From Doryteuthis pealeii (lineage: Eukaryota > Mollusca > Cephalopoda > Myopsida > Loliginidae): a stretch of 64,000 nt of DNA. Below, piece after piece: positions 52,193-62,489 of the stretch; position 1 is the first letter of the stretch, and each line of letters starts with the position of its first letter. The notes beneath the pieces were generated by a model that saw only the letters and a list, made by a program, of their open reading frames with translations, was not told the DNA's origin and did not search any database. The stretch covers positions 66,786,479 to 66,850,478 of the forward strand of contig CM042157.1 in NCBI GenBank assembly GCA_023376005.1, read 5' to 3'. The translations under genes were made by a program, and so were the position numbers.

Positions 52193-52263
52193 TCCTATGT
52201 GGTCTAGTGGTTAGGATTCCTCGCTTTCACCCAGACGACCGGGGTTCGATTACCGGCATTGGA
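52193..52263 (+). tRNA. tRNA-Glu (UUC), possibly a pseudogene
   Basis: The A box (TGGTCTAGTGGTTAGGAT) and B box (GGGGTTCGATTACC) are canonical for animal tRNA-Glu and the anticodon-loop position reads TTC. The acceptor stem TCCTATG/CATTGGA has one mismatch and the anticodon stem at least two. A T-run (52271 onwards) follows as a polymerase III terminator. Length is 71 bases, about one short. It may be a working gene with consensus errors or a decayed copy. Confidence 0.65.
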
Positions 52264-52854
52264 ACCTTAATTTTTAATTTTTCTCATTCATATATTGATG
52301 TTTGTTCCTTAATATTCCGACCGTTATCACCTTGCAACGCCCTCTGGTTAAAAATGAGACCGTCCAAGATGAAATGCAAAAATGTAAATCCTGATTATCT
52401 GGTGTTGCTTATCCGCCAAATTCTCTGAGTGTCGTCACCTCAGTTGAACAATGGACTATTCCATTTTCATTATAACGAAAGAAAGGGAAGAATAAGAACA
52501 TGTTACACAGAAAAAATTTAATAAGAAAGAGAGTAGGGTAACTATATAGAGAGGAGTGAACGCGCGGAAGCGATAACACTCATCTGTTTCAATTGAAAAT
52601 GAAAGAAAGAAAAAGAGTTAAATAAAAATTATTATACTTTTTACATATTGAAGTAATGCAATAGCTCTTAAGTTAACACATAAAACATTGTAATTAACAA
52701 TAATACGGTGGTATATTCACAGGTCCTGCTAGTTTACATAAATAATATATAGATTATTTAAATTACAGTAATTACGTGTATGTAAAAGCTTCCAGCAATT
52801 CTTTTTAAATCAACATAATTCTATTCACAATCATTCAGTCTGTCTCTAGCTTTT

Positions 52855-53005
52855 ATGGGTAAATAGTAGGGCAGACTGGGCTCTTTAACTTTGGTTAGGC
52901 AACCAGTCTAGGAGAAGGAAAACTCTGAATTAAAACCTCTTAAATCTCCGCTTGGGGTGGTCACTACTAGAATAGGCTCAAGCCTACTTAGTGATCTATT
53001 TTAAT
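52855..53005 (+). mobile_element. Family D SINE, 3' part
   Basis: Words gggtaaatagtagggcagac, gtctaggagaaggaaaactc, actactagaataggctcaag and gtgatctatttt align with 28310-28450. The tRNA-like head is missing. Confidence 0.65.
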
Positions 53006-54480
53006 TTTTTAAATTTTCTTTTTAATTTTTTATGTGATAGGATAGGAACTTTTGCACATATCAAATATTTTACGAAGTGTTACCGTAAATTATAAAGAAA
53101 GAAAAAATGAAGTGGCATAAGGTTATTAAGTGCAGGAATCCGAGACGATTCTAATATAATAGCACAGTTATAAAAAGAAGAAAAAAGATGATTTCAATTC
53201 ATAACTTTTTTCAATCTAATTCTTAATTCAACTGATTTTCGAAAAATATGAAATGTAGTGTCAAATCTTTTAAAAAAATAAACAATTGAATAAACAAACG
53301 TAGCGATCAAAATTTACAGCAAGTTTCAGGACACAAAACTTCGTGTTTAGTATAAGTACCCAATTACTATCAATCAATAGGTCAACTCTATACCAAACCA
53401 ATTAGTGTTTGTTTTGTTTGTTTGGTAAAATAACACCCGCCATAAAAACGGACGCAAAATTACGCGCGCAAAATAATAGAGGTTGATTATTAATAGCAGT
53501 TAATATTTTCAAGTATAGAGAACAAACATGCATACTGTAAATATGAAGTATTCGTGTAATTAATATTAATTTCTTTATTTGTAAAACTTCGGGTGAGAAT
53601 AATGTATTTTACTTATTCCTTTATTTTTCTAAACTATTTGCTTTTATTATCCAACACAACACAAAATACGCAATGATAAATTCTGCTGTTGGCTATTGAT
53701 AGCCGTTACCGTGAAAGCCTCGATTATTTATTTATTTATTTTAAGAACAAATATTAGTAGACTAGACAGTGGAATAGGAAATTAAATCCAGTGTATATAT
53801 TTTTAATTTCTGAACTGGGGTTAATTCTTATTAATAAAAATGAGACTCTAAGGAATACGTTAATTTATTTATAAGTCTTTAAAATAAAATTAATCGACAG
53901 CATTAATTGATGTTGTGTATAGATTTTGAAAATTGTTGCTGAATTCAGTCTAATCAAATATTTGATCTCGTTGAATACTTTTATCTATTCAAGGATGAGT
54001 GCGAACATTTTTTTAATTATTTGCTTTTTAATAAATGTAAATAAAAACAAAACAAAAAAAAAACAAGTTGTATTGCTTCGTATATCAAAAGTTTTGTTGT
54101 TTTTTTTAACAGGTAGGAGGAGACATGAGATATGTACTTCTCGTCATGGTGACATTCCATAGTGAGGCAGCAACTCTCTGTGTTAAATAATAAAACCTCC
54201 TACCGTGACGGGACAAGGAAGCAAACCCACTCTTTTCTTTTCTTAAGTTACTTTCTTTTTCTTTTTTCATTTTACTTATTCTTCAAGGATTAAATTTTAC
54301 TTGTATGCATATATGTTAGAATATGAATGTCAAATCTATTAAATTTGTGGTAACACGCTAAATAGAGGACAACTGCTGATAAGAGTTCAAAATAGAAATG
54401 CTTTTATCGCATACCAAACTCTGATTTATCTCCCTTATTCCAAAAATAGAATTTACAAAGAAACGAAACGAAATAAAATA
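53006..54480. other. No gene seen
   Basis: AT-rich sequence without recognisable genes. A short inverted repeat near 54113-54215 (gtaggaggagac / cctcctaccgtgacg) is the only structure I see. Confidence 0.5.
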
Positions 54481-54499
54481 AAATGAAAACCTTAATTCA

Positions 54500-57100
54500 C
54501 TAAATGTGCGTCCGTCCGTATAGCTAAAGTCATTTTTATGGAATTGTTAGGGTTATATCCGGAAGGTTTTAATAATGAGATCCTACTCAAACTGGTCTTC
54601 AGGTGGGCGTTGTCTTGTATTATCTGTGTTTTACTGTAATTGTAAAAGGGTGTCCGTTTCACAGAACTTACCCACTCTCTAGGTAATCGTTGCTAGAGGC
54701 GGATAACTGTCTCTGTATATGCATTTAGGGTTAAACTTGCAAATCGTCGTCAAAATTAAAATGGAAACTTATTTGGTGGTGATCCATGACAGTTTAACTA
54801 CAGTGTATGAATGTGTCGTGGAGCTGATGAGGACGTCGACCCCGCGAATATTTGTAAAAAGAAATCGAATGACACAAACCAAGCAAAGGAGGACAAACAA
54901 AGGAGATTTGGTTAACAAGAAAACGGAAATCTTTATTACCGCAGAACTACAGAAGATGAATGTCGAAAGCAGATGGGATATTGGTCGGGTCGTTGATATC
55001 TCAGGCCGGGAAGATGTTGGTTGCGTCAGAGGATCGGTTGTGGAGACGACTGGGAATGTGCGCGATGGGCACTGCAGGTCGAGTGTTGATGTCGATCATA
55101 GCTGACGTGGTGTGGAGGCTGGAGATATGTTGATGAACCAATGTGAGATGCTGGTAGGTGAGGTCGAATGACATCTCGCCGGAGCAGGAAGGAAAACGTA
55201 GTACTTAACAGTAGTGTTGTAGTAGCTGATCGCGCACTACTAGTTGGTAAAGGGTTGACAGAACCGGGGTCGCAAGGCGTTGCAGAACTGGTGAAGGAAA
55301 TAGCTGGTCGTTGAAGGAAAAGCTGGACAGGAGATGACTGGATCGAAGCTGGATCAGGATCGGCAGTAGTCAGGATCGGTGGGCTGGAACGTGTGCAGTT
55401 TGCCAGTATGTTGGGATACTGCAGGAACGTCGGTAGCAAGGTGCGAGAAGCAGAGACCAAGGCGGAGCTGAGCCGAGGCAGGTCTGGTCGTCGGTCAGCT
55501 GGAATGTGTGTGCGGTTCGCCAGTGAGTGAGTCGGGATACCGCGGGAGTGTCAACAGCGATGGGACCAAGATGCAACGAACGGGAAGCAGCGACCAAGTC
55601 GGAGCCGAAGCGAAGGCAGAAACCGAGGTAACTATGAGTGGGAACCGAGAACCAAGGCAGAGCCGAGGTGAAGGATCAAACCGGAGCTGAAGGTGGCCAG
55701 AGAGAGAGAGGCCAGAGGGGAGAAGAGAAGTGGCAGTGGTACTGTAGAGGAAGAGGATGGCTGAGTGGAGTCACGCTGGAAGGCTGGATCAGGGTTGGAA
55801 AGGACTGGAGCAGTAGCTAGCTGGCTGGAGGCAGGAGACCAGAGCCAAAGACCAGGAGCCGAGGTGAAGGTGCAAAGTTGTGCTGAGGCCGAGAAGGAGC
55901 CAAAGAAAGAAGAGTGAGCATTCTAAATGTTTGCCAGAAGTGGAATCTCGCTCGGAAGCTCACCACAGCTGGACTTTTATTTAGCAACCTAGAGGCAACT
56001 TAGGACGGTTTGATCAAGCCACCGGAGTGGCGACCGCTACACGATCCTAAGCGCTCATGCCTAGCCGCAGGGTGTGGGGTAAGCTAAAATCCAGTACACC
56101 CGCAAGCGGCGGTGCCACTCAGTCAGTTCTAAAGTTTGGCCTGAAACTCATTTGTTAACGGCAAGAATCCGACGCCACTGCATCAGAGTTCGTGGTGGAA
56201 ATGCATTTGCAGGCTGTACTAATTCTACGTAGGCGGTATAAAGAAATTATCACTAGCGGCAGTACTCCTAGGTTTGAGTGGAGGTAACCGCGAATGTGGC
56301 AGACAGGTTAAGAGTCAAAGAAGTAAAACGAACGACAAGATGTGAATAAAAGACTGTATTAGAAATAAAGAACTTGCAAACTTTAGTCTCATTTGCGCAA
56401 ATATATATATGTATATAATTGTCACTTAGCTGTTTATCCTTGGATATGGGGTATTAACGCAGCCCCTTGCTACAGCCTTCTGATATAGTTCGGATATAGA
56501 TGGACTTCTGTTTGTGTCCGACTCCGGTTCTGTTGAAGAATAGTGGGAGCGACCTTTCATTCGGTCCGTTCCCTTTCGTTGCTGGTGCAGAAGAGAGTGA
56601 GTCTCACACTTTTGGGTTTACCGCCAAAGTATGCTGACTCATGATTGGCTGGTTTGAAACAGAGGCTCGCAGACAAGGGACGATAACCCCATACCCAGAA
56701 TTCTTAATAGCGGTTGGAACCGGACTTCTCACAAGACTGAATCCCTGGACCATTTACAGGTTCTTGTTGAAGTCGTTGTTGCTCGGTGCATGTTGTAATG
56801 CCCAGAAAAAATGTTTATGCAAGAACGTGCGTATTTCGGGCCATTAGCAAACAGAAGTAAAAGGGGCGAAAGTCTTTTAGTAAGTTTGACCTAGTTCCGC
56901 CAGGCCTGAATGCTGATAGAGCAGGTCACTTTGTGCACCTGGTTTTTCTTGAAAGTCAGGGAGAAGTAAAGGGGTGAAGGAAAAGTGAGTGTTTGGAGCA
57001 TCATAGTAGGACCCTGTGTACGTGATTTGACAAATGAACTTTTTCGCGAATTGGGTTACGGTTTAGGGGTTTGGGGATTAAGGTTGTTTTTAATTACGTA
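54500..57100. other. G-rich island of unknown nature
   Basis: Composition changes from AT-rich to strongly G/purine-rich on the + strand (roughly 54700-56960) and back. Between 55381 and 55630 two units of about 120 bases are tandem and diverged (gctggaatgtgtg, cgccagt, gggatac(c/t)gc, gaagcag(a/c)gacca, gagccga). Open frames on both strands (128 and 144 codons at most) have repetitive composition and no recognisable domain. It may be an LTR or other element remnant or a degenerate minisatellite; I cannot assign it. Confidence 0.5.
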
Positions 57101-57677
57101 TTGCTTTATAAAAAAAAAACAACAAAAAAACTCAAATTACTATATATTTATGTTGAAAAATAATTTTTTTAAAACCAAGTTTAATTGAAATTATACATTG
57201 CAATACTAACACAAACAACTGAGACTAATGTGTCTACCGTTGGATTCAATAATTAATTTCAATGGTTAATTAAATCAATATTAGATCAATTGTTAGACTA
57301 ACACTAGGTCATATCTAAACAAGAATTACGACAAATTACGATAAATAAACAAGAATTACGACGAGCTGGGGTTGTTATTTTGATAGTCACCGGGTAGCGG
57401 TTTTTGAGGCAGGAGACCGGGACGCACTTCCTCATAAATAAACAAATATATAGTAAATTTAAGAATTTTAAAAATCTATATATAAATATAGATAAGAGAT
57501 TTATTTATAACTTTTTACATACTGGGCAACACCAAGTTGCTCTGCTAGTTTGTAATATAGAGTATAATTGATTTATAGATTTGACAAAAGCAACCACTTA
57601 CTGTTGGCATGGCAACAACTTTATGATAATTTCTATGCAAGTAAAACACAAGGCAAAATTTTCCATTTATTTTATAA

Positions 57678-58173
57678 CTAGAAGTGGCTACCTGGCGTCA
57701 CCTGGGTAGAGGGATTTTTTTTTAAGTTAGTCTCACAGATCCATTATTACTTATCGTGAGTGAAATCTTTGCTAGTTGCCCCATAAAAATCACCATGGAA
57801 ATATATAACAATATAGTAAGAAATTTCCATTCAATGTTTTACAATTAAAAAAAAAAAAAATGACATAAATGATGGAATTAATTCAATCAATCAATATTAT
57901 ATTTCAAAAACAACAAAAAAAAAAACATACAAAAAAAAAGAAGATAAACAAAATAACACACTAATGACTTTTCCTTCTGTTACTTTTCAAATTTGAATTT
58001 TTAAATATATTCCCAAATATAAATCAAATCTTCATTATTTTTGCTCAAAAACCAAGCCCTGGTGATATTTAATGTGCATATATATTTACTTTGTTGTTAA
58101 TTGTTTGATTTTAGAAGTTTCCTCCTGACATACATACATACATACAACTGCCTTTTATATATATATAGATAGA
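57678..58173 (-). mobile_element. Non-autonomous Helitron (family 1), complete
   Basis: The reverse complement starts TCTATCTATATATATATAAA after A and ends CTAG before T. The 3' region contains the hairpin word acccaggtgacgccaggtag. At 496 bases, it has no coding capacity. Confidence 0.75.
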
Positions 58174-58546
58174 TTAGGGTGTGGGCACAACATTAAATAG
58201 AAAGTTTTATTTTGCCAATATTCAAGTTTTTAGATAATTTTTGAAAAATAAATTGAAGATTAGATTTAGATTTTTAGTGGTAGTTCTAGTAGTCTTTTTC
58301 TTTTTAAATAAATAACAAGTTAAATTTCTCATCAATGTCTTCACTGAAAATCAAAATATAGAATACAAAAATGTTTCACATCAAAAAAAAAAAAGGACTA
58401 CATAAAAATAAGGATTATTAAAAAGCATAGCGTAGTTATTTCCCTTGAGCTGCTAAAAAATAAGATTCTATTTATAGCTAAATTCGTTAAATAAATCTGA
58501 TAAATGAATAATTCTTCAACTAAAATATTCATTAATCCTATATTTA

Positions 58547-58602
<56 letters not shown>

Positions 58603-58607
58603 TTAAA

Positions 58608-58735
58608 CCTAATGAGTCAGATATACCTACTAATAGTTTCGCTGAGTAGCTCATCTGAGTCAGATTCTTCCCCTGATGAGCTACTAAGCGAAACTATTAG
58701 TAGGTATATCTGATTCATTAGGATTAACTTTACTA
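58608..58735. repeat. Palindromic element carrying a hammerhead
   Basis: Inverted arms of about 60 bases (cctaatgagtcagatatacc tactaatagtttcgc and the complement) meet at gattcttcccc. The right arm (+) has a complete hammerhead core. In the left arm (read on -) the conserved CTGATGA is CAGATGA, so only one side is intact. Confidence 0.75.
58662..58715 (+). ncRNA. Hammerhead ribozyme motif, type I
   Basis: The core CTGATGA (58675-58681) is followed by stem II GCT/AGC (58682-58691) with loop ACTA, and GAAA (58692-58695). Stem III is ACT/AGT (58695-58703) with loop ATT, U16.1 is at 58703 and H17 is A at 58704. Stem I has two CC/GG pairs next to the core, an internal loop, then six pairs TCAGAT (58662-58667) with ATCTGA (58710-58715). 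Predicted cleavage is between 58704 and 58705. No tRNA-like head is seen nearby. Confidence 0.65.
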
Positions 58736-58799
58736 TTTGCTCTACTTAGTTATGGAGCACTTTTTACATTTTAGCTTTAGACAATCCTAGCAGTTTATA

Positions 58800-58880
58800 T
58801 CTCTCTCTATATATATCTATATCTATCTATCTATATATAGATAGATAGATAGATAGATATAGATATATATATATATATTA
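58800..58880. repeat. (CTAT/ATAG)n and (AT)n microsatellite
   Basis: Mixed ctatctat and atagatag tetranucleotide runs that are themselves inverted, ending in (AT)n directly before the degenerate hammerhead element. Confidence 0.85.
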
Positions 58881-58884
58881 ATAA

Positions 58885-59035
58885 GTCATCCACAGACACG
58901 TGTTTCGGTGTTTCACGCCTCTTTAGTGTGGCTAGATACAACTATCCTTGGGTAGGGTCGAACTCAGACTGACCGCATGGTAGTCTGATATCTTATTCCC
59001 TCGCCCACTGACAGCTGATGCGGGGAGTGGTGTTT
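58885..59035 (-). mobile_element. tRNA-headed retroposon with degenerate hammerhead
   Basis: The minus strand reads a tRNA-like head (A-box region tgggcgagggaat, B box gagttcgacccta; 58950-59025), a short spacer, then a hammerhead-like end at 58890-58931. The order head, spacer, ribozyme equals that of the element at 59528-59665. Confidence 0.65.
58890..58931 (-). ncRNA. Hammerhead ribozyme, one core substitution
   Basis: Minus strand: stem I CCACA/TGTGG; core CTAAAGA in place of CTGANGA (G5 to A); stem II GGCGTG..ACACC with a mismatch; GAAA; stem III is the palindrome ACACGTGT; H17 is C. Restoring one base would give a regular core, so this copy has probably lost activity recently. Confidence 0.6.
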
Positions 59036-59097
59036 TTAAACTATTAAGTACATAGGAATGTATGTATTTTACAGTCACTGAGAGATCAAATTTCCGG

Positions 59098-59133
<36 letters not shown>

Positions 59134-59362
59134 TTTGTTATAGTGTTAATCGATTTTTTGATTGGTGTGACCCTCTTGGTCTTTTCTTTTTTTAATTTTT
59201 TTACCCAGGTGATGTTTGGTAGTATAATTTTACTAATAAATTATTTGCTAGTTTTTTTTTCTTACCACAAGGGTTTACTAACAGAATTAGTATATCATAT
59301 TTCATAATGAATAAATATATTATATACTATATATATATTGACTCCATCTTCCTGCTACCTTA

Positions 59363-59405
<43 letters not shown>

Positions 59406-59527
59406 GGAGAATATGTGCTTAATTGAAGTCGTACCTGATATTTGAAAGTTAATTAATTAATAATTAATTAATTAATTAGGCGGGAATACCTATTTAAATG
59501 TAAGGCTAAACAAATCGAGAAAAATCA

Positions 59528-59665
59528 ATCTCTGTATGTACATTTCGGCCTATTAGGCCTCATCAGCAGAGCTATAGATAGAAAGACTGCCTTGTGCGGG
59601 ATTCGAAACCCAACTGTCAAGCTGACAGGCGAAGACCGTAACTCCTACACCAAACGGACTCTCTT
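59528..59665 (-). mobile_element. tRNA-headed retroposon ending in an intact hammerhead
   Basis: The minus strand starts with a tRNA-like sequence (59590-59662): A-box region tttggtgtaggagttacgg, an anticodon-arm-like ctgtcagcttgacag and B box gggtttcgaatccc (one extra T). It passes through ctttctatctatag into the hammerhead 59530-59571. A (TA)n/TTAATTAA-rich stretch follows. No protein is encoded, so it would depend on a LINE for mobility. Confidence 0.7.
59530..59571 (-). ncRNA. Hammerhead ribozyme, type I, intact core
   Basis: Read on the minus strand: stem I CTCTG (59571-59567) pairs with CAGAG (59534-59530); core CTGATGA (59566-59560); stem II GGCC/GGCC with loop TAATA (59559-59547); GAA (59546-59544) and A15.1 (59543); stem III is the loopless palindrome ATGTACAT (59543-59536); H17 is A (59535). 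Predicted cleavage is between 59535 and 59534. A self-complementary stem III is known from retroelement hammerheads that fold best as dimers. Confidence 0.82.
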
Positions 59666-59776
59666 AGATTTTTCGTTTTGTTTAGAAGTAGGTTCCTATT
59701 CCTCTTATAGTGACAGTATGATAAGTAAATACACATTAGTGATGTGTTTATGATATGGCTTTTTTTTTTTTTAGCC

Positions 59777-59821
<45 letters not shown>

Positions 59822-59823
<2 letters not shown>

Positions 59824-60740
59824 ACACCACCTCAAGAGTAAATGCAACCATGCCTCTCCTGGTCTTGATGGTGTGAAGTACCTGCTTCTCATATGTGACG
59901 GGTACTTCCTTCTGCACCAGCTATCTCTCTTTTTTCAATTTTGTATGAACAATGGTGCTACCCCAGAACAGTGGAAAACTGCTAGTGTAATTCTGCTGTT
60001 CAAAAAGGGTGACTGTACATCCCCTGTCAACTATCATCCAATCAGTCTTACTAGTTACATTGCCAAGCTGGTGGAATCCTGCATTAGAGAAAGACTTTGG
60101 AATTTCTGTCATAGTCTTATCCAACTGTCCCAGTTTGGATTTATCCCAAACTCCAGCTGTTGTGATCAACTTATTGAGTTTCTAGAAGACATCACCCAGA
60201 TCACTGATAGTGGCTCATGAGTGGACATTGACTTTGCTAAGGCCTTCAATTCTGTCTGCACAAAAGACTTATGGCAAAACTCTCTGCAATGGGTGTAAAG
60301 GATGATCTTCTTAACTGGTTAAAGTCCTTCTTTCTCAACCAGAGAGAGGTAGTTATAGTTCTTAGGCAACACTCCTCACCGTATGAGATGTCATCTGGTG
60401 TACCAAAGGGATCTGTTCTTGGCCCCCTTTTGTTTGTTGTGTATATTAATGACATAGATGCCAACTTAAGGAATGCCACAGTACTGAATTATGCCAATGA
60501 CATCAAGCTGTACCTTGAGATCAAAAAGACAGATCCTGAATGCTACAGATCTTTCTTACAGTCATACCTGGACACAGTGCAGCAATGGATCACTGACTGG
60601 CAACTGAAGCTGGCTATAGACAAATGTACCACCATGTATTTTGGGAGGAAAACCCCATCGTACTCATACTCCCTCCACAACACTGATATCAAGAAATCTC
60701 CTTGTGAACGTGATTTGGATATTACTGTCGGCAAGTAACT
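59822..60740 (+). pseudogene. LINE reverse transcriptase fragment (jockey/CR1-like)
   Basis: The first frame (to 60218) has SPGLDGV, ATPEQWKTASVILLFKKGD, PVNYHPISLTS and FGFIPNSSC, i.e. RT blocks 1-3. A stop at 60218-60220 and a frameshift lead into the second frame: MSSGVPKGSVLGPLLF, VYINDI and YANDIKLY (block 5). The catalytic F/YADD is YAND here, with the second Asp replaced by Asn in the first DD position. N-terminal endonuclease and C terminus are absent. The order and wording fit a jockey/CR1-type non-LTR element that is dead. Confidence 0.88.
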
Positions 60741-60769
60741 TCTAAAATTAAAAAGCCATTGACAAATTA

Positions 60770-61170
60770 TCTATCTATACATATATAAAGAGTTGTGTTT
60801 ATGTGTATATCAGGAGGAAACTTCAAAAATAAAACAATTAACGACAAAATAAATATATATACACATTAAATATCACCAGGGTTTGGTTTTTGAGCAAAAA
60901 TAATAGAGATTTGATTCATATTCGTGAAGATAATTAAAAAATAAAATTTAAATGATAACAGCATGGATTTTTTTTTTCATTTAATATTTTAGATAGTAGA
61001 CATTAGCATTTCTTTTCAGAGTGGTTGGATCAATGCAAGGTCTATTTTTTTACATAGGGACTTAAATGGGGCATCCCACGAGGATTCAACTCACAATTCA
61101 GTAATAATGGATCTGCAGGACTAACTTAAAAGAATCCCCTTCTACCCAGGCGATGCCGGGGAACCGCTGG
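60770..61170 (+). mobile_element. Non-autonomous Helitron (family 1)
   Basis: Starts TCTATCTATACATATATAAA after A, ends CTGG (a CTRR end) before T. The 3' hairpin word cccaggcgatgccgggg is well kept. It interrupts or directly follows the LINE fragment (59822-60740). Confidence 0.75.
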
Positions 61171-61189
61171 TAGTCATCTCTCTGATAAG

Positions 61190-61640
61190 ATAAAGTGAGA
61201 ATTCTCCCAAGTTGTAGCCTTGACAGTACTATTGTACGCTTGGACTTTAACGAAAGATTTAAGGAAAAAGCTGGATGGGAACAACACAAGAATGCTGTGT
61301 GCTGTCTTAAATAAATCTTCGAAGATTCGTAGGGTACCCACCCCCACAAAAAAACAGCTGTATGGCCACTTATTCCTATCATACAAACCCTCCAAGTAAG
61401 ACAAATAAGACACACTGGACACTGCTGGAGCATTAAGGATGAGCTCATAAGTGATCTTCTCCAGTTGACATTTACACATGGACACACCAGTGTAGGCTGA
61501 CCAGTAAAAACCAACATCAATCAGATCTGTGCGGATTCTGGATGTCACGTGGAAGACCTGCCAGGAGTGATGATTGATAGGACAGGTGGCGAGAGAGAGA
61601 GAGTCATGGGGGTCTGTGCTGCTAACGCAACTTGATGATG
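61190..61640 (+). mobile_element. LINE C-terminal relic
   Basis: Frames give LTVLLYAWTLTKDLRKKLDG, NTRMLCAVLNKSSKI, KKQLYGHL, then after breaks KTNINQICADSGCHVEDLPG and a (gat)n tail at 61633-61651. Collinear with the relic at 36950-37830, here without the Family C insertion. Confidence 0.7.
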
Positions 61641-61651
61641 ATGATGATGAT

Positions 61652-62164
61652 GATATTTGTTATTTCATGTAGCTTATATAAAATTTTATTCTGTATTTGA
61701 ACTATACCATTTCATATAAACTGTTGAAGAGTAGCTAGCACCCCTTCAACACTCTACCAGATGGCTTGGCTCATAGCATTAAATAGTCTACGATTAAGGA
61801 CTTTAATGGTTGATTAATAAGCTGATTAATATTCAGACTGATTTTACTGTGTTTGGCTATACTGCATTTGACCCTCCTCTATTCCTTGTAAGTTGTCTTG
61901 TAACTTATTGTTCTGTGTTTGTGTATGTATTCGTTTGGCTATACCGCATTTGACCCTCCTCTATTCCTTGTAAGTTGTCTTGTTAATCGTGTTGTAACTT
62001 ATTGTTCTGTGTTCGTGTATGTATCTGTTAGCACCGGATACTGGTGCTGAATAAATATACCAAGTACTCAATTTCTTCTGTGTATCATTTCACCTCGATG
62101 ATACAACATAAACATTATGGTACACAAGAGTACACCTATTTCTTTTCACCCTGTTGACTGGGGC
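61652..62164. repeat. Unassigned repeat with internal duplication
   Basis: cgcatttgaccctcctctat tccttgtaagttgtcttgt occurs twice (about 61862 and 61946), followed both times by aacttattgttctgtgtt. It ends in gctgaataaatataccaag, which looks like a 3' end of a retroelement. The class is unknown. Confidence 0.45.
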
Positions 62165-62480
62165 AGTAGAATACCCCAATTGCATCTCTGTAGTAGGTAA
62201 GACCCCCCTCCCAATGGGTCCACCTGTCATCCTGATAACAGGATTGTGTTGCCTGAGTAATCTGTGACCCAGGTACTAAGTGGTCCCATAACATGCAACA
62301 CTCCACTTTGGCCCTTACTTGAGCTATAGACAAAGAATCAGAGAGACCCCATCTGATCAATTGAATGGTCATGCCAGACTCTAACACCTACGTGATTATT
62401 TTGACTGTATTCTTCAAATTGCTCTTATGGCAAGACCCCAACCCTTTTTATCATATAAGTATGAGAAGGCGGTAGCTAAG
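62165..62480 (+). repeat. Family B repeat, 5' part
   Basis: taggtaagacccccctccca, ataacatgcaacactccact, ttggcccttacttgagctat and tatggcaagaccccaaccct follow the Family B order up to the tgagaaggcggtagct word, where a 40-bp tandem array starts. Confidence 0.65.
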
Positions 62481-62489
62481 GTTCCACAA

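Noticed and set aside
54838..54880. CTGATGAGGACG in the G-rich island as hammerhead
   Set aside because: The next GAA lacks the fourth A position and stem II does not pair; stem I is absent.
55026..55460. Open frame of 144 codons on the minus strand in the G-rich island
   Set aside because: Serine/threonine/proline-rich translation of degenerate tandem DNA, overlapping other open frames in every register; no domain or splice context.
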